Shown: piece by piece, positions 1 through 5,051 of the stretch
Position numbering within the stretch: the stretch's first letter is position 1
Layout of the letters: the number at the start of each line of letters is the position of its first letter
From: Burkholderiales bacterium
GTDB taxonomy: Bacteria > Pseudomonadota > Gammaproteobacteria > Burkholderiales > SG8-39
Assembly (NCBI GenBank): GCA_029266935.1
Contig: JAQSVY010000142.1
Location: forward strand, 1 to 5,051
Reading direction: 5' to 3'
DNA: 5,051 nucleotides
Program-made: the position numbers and the translations under genes
The notes under the pieces: generated by a model
The model's input: only the letters and a program-made list of their open reading frames with translations
Database searches by the model: none
Told to the model about the DNA's origin: nothing

Positions 1-477
1 GGCGACCGGGATCACGGTCTTGAACGGGTAGATCACCGGCCGCCAGGGGCTCTCGCCGGAGACCTCGCGCAGCTCCCAGGAATGCAGCGCCTCCTGCCAT
101 CCCATCCAGAGGAACAGCGCCATGCCCGGGAAGAAGAAGAAGAGATACAGCGACGCGTCGATCAGTCCGCGCGTGCGGAAAGACCAGTTCTGGTAGAAGA
201 CGTCGGTGCGGATGTGCCCGCCCCTGTAGAGCGTGTAGGCGGCGCCGAGCATGAAGTGCGTGCCGTACAGCATGTACGCCACGTCGTAGGACCAGATGGT
301 GGGCGCGTGGAAAGCGTAGCGCGCGAATACCTCGTAGGTGATGCCGGCGACCAGCGGGATGATGAGCCAGCAGAAGACGAGGCCGCACCACTCGGCGAAG
401 CGGTCCATGGCGCGGACGAACGCAACGAGGGCGCGTGGAGGTGCGCCGGGCGGTTCGGTCTGTTGTGGATCGGACAC
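1..477 (-). CDS. TRAP transporter small permease subunit (DctQ family), 3' end outside window
   Basis: Inner-membrane small subunit of a tripartite ATP-independent periplasmic (TRAP) transporter, which with a large permease and a periplasmic binding protein imports organic acids using an ion gradient. The 159 visible codons run to the window edge without a stop. After a polar, Pro-rich N-terminus (residues 1-25) come hydrophobic segments at about 28-50, 64-84 and 106-127, and a fourth appears to begin near 152. Family-typical pieces are visible: the FARYAF stretch followed by PTIWSYD (51-65), then AAYTLYRGGHIRTDVFY (79-95). The WELREVSGESPWRP loop (134-147) resembles the mannitol/chloroaromatic-type subgroup. 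The start is a GTG chosen because a good Shine-Dalgarno lies 5 nt upstream; an internal ATG at 408 would drop the N-terminal tail. The large permease and binding protein would be expected further left, outside the window. The substrate cannot be deduced. It is divergent from the enolase-superfamily gene at 561, which may act on the imported compound (inference). Confidence 0.9.
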   Translation of the reverse strand, partial: MSDPQQTEPPGAPPRALVAFVRAMDRFAEWCGLVFCWLIIPLVAGITYEVFARYAFHAPTIWSYDVAYMLYGTHFMLGAAYTLYRGGHIRTDVFYQNWSFRTRGLIDASLYLFFFFPGMALFLWMGWQEALHSWELREVSGESPWRPVIYPFKTVIPVA

Positions 478-482
478 GCGCA

Positions 483-487
483 CCTCC
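483..487 (-). promoter_or_regulatory. Shine-Dalgarno of the TRAP small permease gene
   Basis: On the minus strand GGAGG (part of GGGGGAGGTG) ends 5 nt before the GTG codon at 477-475. It is the strongest ribosome binding site in the window and is the reason for choosing the GTG start over the ATG at 408. Confidence 0.7.
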
Positions 488-504
488 CCCGAGTTGCGGC
501 GGTC

Positions 505-534
505 AGGAGATCACAGGTCCGCGCGCGGCGTCAA
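505..534 (-). promoter_or_regulatory. Possible sigma70-type promoter for the TRAP small permease gene
   Basis: On the minus strand TTGACG (534-529, five of six matches to the -35 consensus) is followed after 18 nt by TCTCCT (510-505), which is only a poor -10 match. A start of transcription near 498 would leave a leader of about 20 nt containing the Shine-Dalgarno. The -35 is convincing but the -10 is weak, so this is a tentative call. Confidence 0.3.
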
Positions 535-560
535 GCGATGTTGCGGGACAATGGCGGCGC

Positions 561-1649
561 ATGAAGCTCGCCGATTGGTCGCTGCACTTCTACCGCTTGC
601 CTTACCGGCGGGCGGTGACCTGGGCCTACGCCGCCGAGAGCTCGAGCGACTACGCGCTGCTCAAGCTGACCGCCGACGACGGCACTGTCGGCATCGCCGA
701 GGGCGTGGTGAAGCCGGCGCGCACCGGTTTCTCGCCGCGCTCGCTCGCGGTCACGCTCGAGGACGTGATGCTGCCGCGCCTGCGCGGCGTCGAGCTCGCC
801 GATGCGGCGGCGGTGGCGCGCGCCTTCGACTGGGTGGACGGCAACCGCAGCCCGCGCGCGCTGCTCGACAACGCCTGCTGGTCGATGCGCGCGGCGGCGC
901 GCGGCAAGCCGCTATGGCGCCAGTGGGGAGGGACGCCCGAAGTGTCCCTCTCGTGGATCGTCACGCGCCAGGCGCCGGCGCTGATGGCGGCGGAGGCTGC
1001 CGACCTGTGCGCGCGGTACGGCCTGCGCTCGCTCAAGCTCAAGGGCGGGCAGGGCCGCGACACCGACCTGCGCGTCATCACCGAGGTGCGCGCGGCGGTG
1101 GGGGAGGGCATCGAGCTCTCGATGGACGCCAACCGCGCGTATCCGCAGGAAGGCATTGCCGGCTACCTGCGCGCCATCGCCGACGCCGGCGTCGCGGTGG
1201 CCGAGGACCCATGTGCCATCGCGCCCGACCGCGCCTTCGAGCGCCTGCAGCGCGACTGCCCGATCCCGCTGCTCGTCGACTACGCCTGCACCTCGCGCGA
1301 CGACGCGGCGCTCTTCATCGACCGCGGCGCGCGCGCGCTCATGATCAAGCCCGGCCGCACCGGGATCTCGGAAGCGCGCGACATCGACGCGCTGTGCGCG
1401 GCGCACGGCGTGCGCGTCTCTCTCGGCATGTACTACGAGAGCGCGCTCGGCACGCTGCTCGCCCTGCAGGCCGCGGCCGGGCTGGAGAGCCCGCTCGTGC
1501 TGCCGCCCGAGCACTCGTTCTTCCTCATCCTCGCCGCGCAGGTGACGAAGCAGATCCCGGAGATAAAGGACGGCAAGCTGCGCCTCCCGGACGAACCGAG
1601 GCTCGAAACGATGGTGGACTGGACCGCGGTGCAGCGCCTGAAGCTCTAG
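561..1649 (+). CDS. Enolase-superfamily enzyme, mandelate racemase/muconate lactonizing enzyme family
   Basis: A 362-residue enzyme of the type that abstracts the proton alpha to a carboxylate with Mg2+ stabilising the enolate, then racemises, epimerises, dehydrates or cycloisomerises the substrate. An N-terminal capping domain (about 1-120) precedes the barrel. The catalytic set is complete: K159-L-K161 at the end of the second barrel strand, metal ligands D189 (in SMDAN), E215 (in AEDP) and D240 (in LVDY), and K263 (in MIKPG). The spacing of 28, 26, 25 and 23 residues is close to that of muconate lactonizing enzyme (29, 26, 25, 24), placing it in the MLE-type rather than the mandelate racemase-type subgroup. 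The start is an ATG at the natural beginning of the capping domain (MKLADWSLHFYRLPYRR); no strong ribosome binding site precedes it. Specific activity (cycloisomerase, dipeptide epimerase or other) is not decidable from sequence. Its divergent neighbour is a TRAP transporter gene, which favours a catabolic role. Confidence 0.88.
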   Translation: MKLADWSLHFYRLPYRRAVTWAYAAESSSDYALLKLTADDGTVGIAEGVVKPARTGFSPRSLAVTLEDVMLPRLRGVELADAAAVARAFDWVDGNRSPRALLDNACWSMRAAARGKPLWRQWGGTPEVSLSWIVTRQAPALMAAEAADLCARYGLRSLKLKGGQGRDTDLRVITEVRAAVGEGIELSMDANRAYPQEGIAGYLRAIADAGVAVAEDPCAIAPDRAFERLQRDCPIPLLVDYACTSRDDAALFIDRGARALMIKPGRTGISEARDIDALCAAHGVRVSLGMYYESALGTLLALQAAAGLESPLVLPPEHSFFLILAAQVTKQIPEIKDGKLRLPDEPRLETMVDWTAVQRLKL

Positions 1650-1657
1650 ATAGAGCT
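1642..1657. repeat. Short perfect inverted repeat at a convergent gene junction
   Basis: AGCTCTA, 2 nt, then TAGAGCT forms a perfect 7-bp inverted repeat that covers the stop codon of the enolase-superfamily gene; the overlapping 1651-1660 is itself a 10-bp palindrome (TAGAGCTCTA). It is followed by AT-rich ACTATTTAAT, in which the stop of the convergent gene lies. It sits where a bidirectional terminator would be expected, but the stem is short, not GC-rich, and lacks a T-run, so termination is doubtful. Confidence 0.35.
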
Positions 1658-1665
1658 CTAACTAT

Positions 1666-2640
1666 TTAATGCAGGTGGGGCTTCTTGAGGAAGTCGGCGC
1701 GGTCGCCTGAAACGATGCGGGCGTCGACGAGCTTGCCTTCGCGGACGAGCTTCAGGGCGACTTCGGCACCCGCGGTGCCGGCGCGCCAGATGCGGCGGAA
1801 GAGGTCGGCGAGGCTGGAAGGCTTGGTGCCGCCGACCTCGGCGACGAGGTCGCCGACCTGGACCCCGGCGCGCTCGGCGGGGCCGCCGGGCGCGAGCCCG
1901 GCGATGGCGAGCTTGGCGCCAGCCTCGGTGGCGTAGATGCCGAGCCAGGGGCGCGGCGGCCGGTCGGGCCGCCCGAGACGCACCATGTCCTCGAGGATCG
2001 GCTCGAGGAGGTCGATCGGCACCACCATGTTGCCCTGGATGGTTCCGGCGTCGATCTTCTCCTGCACGAGGAGCGAGCCGATGCCGAGGAGCTTGCCCTC
2101 CGCGCCGATCAGCGCCGAGCCGCCCCATTGCGGGTGCGCGGGCGCGGTGAAGATCGCTTCATCGAGCACGTACTCCCAGTAGCCGGCGAATTCGCGCTTG
2201 GCGAATACCGAGGCTTTGAGCGCGTGCGGGCGGCCGCCCTGTCCGGCCACGACGACATTGGCGCCGACCTGGCAGGAGGTGGCGCTGCCGCGCTCGATGG
2301 CACGCACGCCGAGCTGGCCGAGGGGCTGCACCAGGCCGAAGCCGGTCGCCTGGTCGTAGGCGACGGGGAAGCCGCCGGCCACCGCGCCCTTGTTGGTCGT
2401 GAGCCAGATCGTGCTCGCCTCGGTGATCAGGTACCCGATCGTGAGCACCAGCCCATCGTCGCGGATGACGACCCCGTTCCCGGCACGTTCCGTGCCGAGC
2501 AGCGGCGCGGTGAAGGCGTCGTCGGGAATCTCGGCGCGCAGCAGCACGACCGACTCCAGCACGCTGTCCAGGTCGAAGCGCCAGTCCTCCGGCCGCGGCC
2601 GCATCTCGGTCGGGAAGGCCCAGTTCTTTTGTTGCGCCAT
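1666..2640 (-). CDS. HtrA/DegP-like protein with PDZ domain and degenerate catalytic triad (probable pseudoprotease)
   Basis: A 324-residue protein with a trypsin-like fold (about 25-220) and a C-terminal PDZ domain (about 230-315, beginning PWLGIYA, with GLAPGGPAERAGVQVGDLV). The fold is recognisable by ungapped alignment with S1C proteases such as DegP. However, the catalytic His of TNNHVV is Tyr70 (in LTIGYLITEA), the Asp of the DPxSD motif is Gly100 (in DQATGFG), and the Ser of GNSGGP is Gly173 (in PQWGGSA). No proteolysis is therefore expected, and a binding or scaffold role through the PDZ domain is more likely (inference). No signal peptide or membrane segment is visible at the N-terminus, so it is probably cytoplasmic, unlike periplasmic DegP/DegS. 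The frame is intact throughout. The start chosen is ATG at 2640; an in-frame TTG two codons upstream is an alternative. It converges with the enolase-superfamily gene, 16 bp apart, and is divergent from the hydratase gene. Automated annotation would probably call it a serine protease. Confidence 0.85.
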   Translation of the reverse strand: MAQQKNWAFPTEMRPRPEDWRFDLDSVLESVVLLRAEIPDDAFTAPLLGTERAGNGVVIRDDGLVLTIGYLITEASTIWLTTNKGAVAGGFPVAYDQATGFGLVQPLGQLGVRAIERGSATSCQVGANVVVAGQGGRPHALKASVFAKREFAGYWEYVLDEAIFTAPAHPQWGGSALIGAEGKLLGIGSLLVQEKIDAGTIQGNMVVPIDLLEPILEDMVRLGRPDRPPRPWLGIYATEAGAKLAIAGLAPGGPAERAGVQVGDLVAEVGGTKPSSLADLFRRIWRAGTAGAEVALKLVREGKLVDARIVSGDRADFLKKPHLH

Positions 2641-2646
2641 CCTCAA

Positions 2647-2652
2647 ATTCTA
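2647..2652 (-). promoter_or_regulatory. Possible -10 box of a leaderless promoter for the HtrA-like gene
   Basis: TAGAAT on the minus strand (five of six matches to TATAAT) ends 6 nt before the ATG at 2640, so transcription would begin at or very near the start codon. No clear -35 box is seen. The only Shine-Dalgarno-like bases (GAGG) directly abut the ATG, too close to function, which agrees with a leaderless message. Confidence 0.4.
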
Positions 2653-2695
2653 TCTATGGCGGCTGGCGGCGTCGAAGAGGTGCGCGTGCGCCGGA

Positions 2696-2701
2696 TAAAC
2701 T
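2696..2701 (+). promoter_or_regulatory. Possible -10 box of a leaderless promoter for the enoyl-CoA hydratase gene
   Basis: TAAACT (TANNNT type, four of six matches to TATAAT) ends 6 nt before the ATG at 2708, which places transcription start at or next to the start codon. No convincing Shine-Dalgarno and no -35 box are visible upstream. The call rests mostly on position and on symmetry with the divergent gene. Confidence 0.33.
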
Positions 2702-2707
2702 TGGTGC

Positions 2708-3695
<988 letters not shown>

Positions 3696-3696
<1 letters not shown>

Positions 3697-4154
3697 TGGC
3701 AGTCGTCATCGACTGCTCGGTCACCCTGGCTTGGTTCCTCAAGGATGAGCGCACTGCCTTTACCGACGCCGCGTTCGAGCTGCTCGAATCCACAGAATGC
3801 TGGGTGCCTTACCTCTGGCGCCTCGAGTTTCCCAATGCGCTGCTGATGGCCGAGCGCAGGCGCCGCGTCGGCCGCGAGCAGCGCCTCGAGATCCTCGACA
3901 ACGCCGCGCAGCTCTCGCTGCGCACGGACCAGACGATGCCCGACATCCGCACCCTGAGCTCGCTTGCCGACCGGCGCGGGCTCACCGTTTACGATGCTTC
4001 CTACCTCGAGCTCGCTGCACGCTCGAATTCAGACCTGATCACGCTCGACCGCAACCTCGCCCAGGCTGCCGCTGGCGAAGGCGTGGCGGTGCTTGCCCCC
4101 GGTCGGTCCACGGCGGCGCAGGCGCGCAAACGCTACGCGGCCCGCGCGGCATGA
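3696..4154 (+). CDS. vapC: Type II toxin VapC, PIN-domain ribonuclease
   Basis: A 152-residue PIN-domain protein, expected to be a Mg2+-dependent endoribonuclease that inhibits translation when freed from its antitoxin. The four acidic active-site positions are all present: D6 (in VVIDCSVTLAWFL), E44 (in LWRLEFPNALL), D100 (in LTVYDASYLELA) and D118 (in LITLDRNLA). The toxin therefore looks catalytically intact. The start is fixed by the TGATG overlap with the antitoxin stop; the frame is open further upstream, but that stretch is a shadow of the hydratase and antitoxin genes. No separate ribosome site is seen, as expected for coupled translation. The final residues (about 134-152, Arg/Ala-rich, ending KRYAARAA) are a slightly long basic tail. 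Which RNA it cleaves cannot be told from sequence. Confidence 0.92.
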
Positions 4155-4157
4155 GGA
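4153..4157 (+). promoter_or_regulatory. Shine-Dalgarno candidate for parE
   Basis: GAGGA overlaps the stop codon of the toxin gene and lies 12 nt before the parE ATG, a slightly long spacing. No promoter is evident in the 15-nt gap, so parE may be partly transcribed with the genes before it. Confidence 0.4.
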
Positions 4158-4169
4158 ATCGATAACGAC

Positions 4170-5051
4170 ATGGCAACGAAGCCCGCGGTCTACGACGCAT
4201 CGGCGATCCAGGCGCTCAAGGGGCTCGAGCCCGTGCGCCGCATGCCCGGCATGTACACGCACACCGTGCATCCCCTGCACATCGTGCAGGAGGCGATCGA
4301 CAACGCGGTCGACGAGGCGCTCGGCGGCTTCGGCAGGAAGATCTCGGTGCGCCTGTTCAAGGACGGCTCGGTCGAGGTCGAGGACGAGGGCCGCGGCATC
4401 CCGGTCGACATGCACCCGGTGGAGAAGAAGCCGGCGGTGGAGGTCGCCTTCACGATGCTGCACGCCGGGGGCAAGTTCTCGCGCGCGGGCGACGGCGTCT
4501 ACCACATTTCCGGCGGCCTGCACGGCGTGGGCGTGGCGGTGTCGAACGCGCTCTCGAAGCGCTGCGAGGTGACGGTTTATAGAGAGAGTTCCCGCCATAC
4601 CATCGCGTTCGAGGGTGGCGAGCTGAAGAACAAGCTGCGCTCCGAGAAGATCAAGGAGAAGCGCACCGGCACCGTGGTGCGCCTGTGGCCGGACCCGAAG
4701 TACTTCGACTCGCCGAGCATCCCGGTGGCGGAGCTCGAGCACCTGGTGCGCTCCAAGGCCTACCTGCTCCCAGGTTTGACGACCATATTGGAAATTGAAT
4801 CCAAAGATAAGAAAGTATGGCGATATGACCGCGGCATGGCGCAGTACTTCGACTTCATGCTGCAGGGGCGAGAGCTGGTGGCGCCGCTCTTTGCGGGTGA
4901 ACGCTTTTTCGATGAGAAATCCGTCTCAAGTCTTTCGGACATAGAACCGGGTGAGGGCGCCGCCTGGGCCATCGGCTGGGTGACCGAGGGCGAGACCTTC
5001 GCCGACAGCCACGTCAACCTGATCCCGACGCGCTCGGGCGGCACGCACGAG
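4170..5051 (+). CDS. parE: DNA topoisomerase IV subunit B (ParE), N-terminal part
   Basis: ATPase subunit of topoisomerase IV, which with ParC decatenates daughter chromosomes. The window holds the first 294 codons and the frame is open at the edge; the full protein is normally about 630-660 residues. The GHKL ATPase domain begins YDASAIQALKGLEPVRRMPGMYT (8-30). The Bergerat-fold residues are visible: E41 (general base) and N45 in QEAIDNAVDEAL, D72 in EDEGRGIP (71-78), and the ATP lid HAGGKFSR plus GGLHGVGVAVSNALS (98-129). The transducer domain starts near 215 and the window stops in IPTRSGGTHE, before the QTK loop. ParE is preferred over GyrB because of the GLEPVRRMPGMYTHT and HPLHIVQEAIDN forms. 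The gene follows the toxin by 15 nt on the same strand. Three stretches (about 4574-4606, 4773-4830 and 4895-4950) use AT-rich codons unlike the rest. Confidence 0.95.
   Translation, partial: MATKPAVYDASAIQALKGLEPVRRMPGMYTHTVHPLHIVQEAIDNAVDEALGGFGRKISVRLFKDGSVEVEDEGRGIPVDMHPVEKKPAVEVAFTMLHAGGKFSRAGDGVYHISGGLHGVGVAVSNALSKRCEVTVYRESSRHTIAFEGGELKNKLRSEKIKEKRTGTVVRLWPDPKYFDSPSIPVAELEHLVRSKAYLLPGLTTILEIESKDKKVWRYDRGMAQYFDFMLQGRELVAPLFAGERFFDEKSVSSLSDIEPGEGAAWAIGWVTEGETFADSHVNLIPTRSGGTHE

Larger units (their letters stand above)
478..560. other. Divergent intergenic region between TRAP subunit and enolase-superfamily gene
   Basis: This gap of 83 bp carries the start signals of two divergent genes. 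The minus-strand side has a good Shine-Dalgarno and a plausible -35. On the plus-strand side only GACAAT (547-552, 8 nt before the ATG) resembles a -10 box, without a -35 or a clear ribosome site. No convincing operator palindrome is seen, although shared regulation by a catabolic regulator would be natural. Confidence 0.4.

Noticed and set aside
435..560. In-frame GTG at 435 as an upstream start for the enolase-superfamily gene
   Set aside because: The extra 42 residues are Arg/Pro-rich and unlike the family, and the extension would overlap the divergent TRAP gene. The ATG at 561 gives a normal N-terminus.
1801..1860. 9-bp inverted repeat GAGGTCGGC/GCCGACCTC and a nearby direct repeat of GCCGACCT
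   Set aside because: It lies inside the PDZ coding region and is explained by repeated codons for similar residues (ADL, AEVGG, GDLV) in GC-rich DNA.
2116..2118. Ser175 of the HtrA-like protein as a displaced nucleophile
   Set aside because: The ungapped alignment places it two residues after the catalytic position, and the His and Asp partners are also missing.
2641..2646. TTG start two codons upstream for the HtrA-like gene
   Set aside because: It adds only two residues, is a rare start codon, and has no better ribosome site. It cannot be fully excluded.

Overview
The window is high-GC, densely packed bacterial DNA. Its gene content (TRAP transporter, enolase-superfamily enzyme, enoyl-CoA hydratase, ParE) and protein style fit a betaproteobacterium, probably of the Burkholderiales. 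That placement is inferred from family resemblance, because no rRNA or other marker is present.

Layout. (1) Minus strand, 1-477: the small membrane subunit of a TRAP transporter, with its 3' end outside the window. (2) An 83-bp divergent gap (478-560). (3) Plus strand, 561-1649: a muconate-lactonizing-type member of the enolase superfamily with all five catalytic or metal positions present; together with the TRAP subunit it suggests uptake and catabolism of an organic acid. (4) Minus strand, 1666-2640, convergent with the previous gene: an HtrA/DegP-like trypsin-fold plus PDZ protein in which all three catalytic residues are substituted, so it reads as an intact pseudoprotease without a signal peptide. 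(5) A short divergent gap (2641-2707) with a possible -10 box placed 6 nt before each start codon, suggesting two leaderless transcripts. (6) Plus strand, 2708-3442: an enoyl-CoA hydratase with both catalytic glutamates but an unusual C-terminal tail. (7) Plus strand, 3439-4154: a type II toxin-antitoxin pair (Phd/YefM-type antitoxin, VapC PIN-domain toxin), overlapping by 1 nt with each other and by 4 nt with the hydratase. (8) Plus strand, 4170 to the window end: the N-terminal 294 codons of parE (topoisomerase IV subunit B).

The points most worth a second look are the HtrA-like protein with H, D and S all lost, the toxin-antitoxin cassette whose putative promoter/operator encodes the aberrant tail of the hydratase, the matched leaderless-type promoters, and AT-rich islands inside parE. 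I did not find a clearly new multi-gene system. Apart from two divergent gaps under 90 bp the window is essentially all coding, with no tRNA, rRNA, CRISPR array or insertion sequence.
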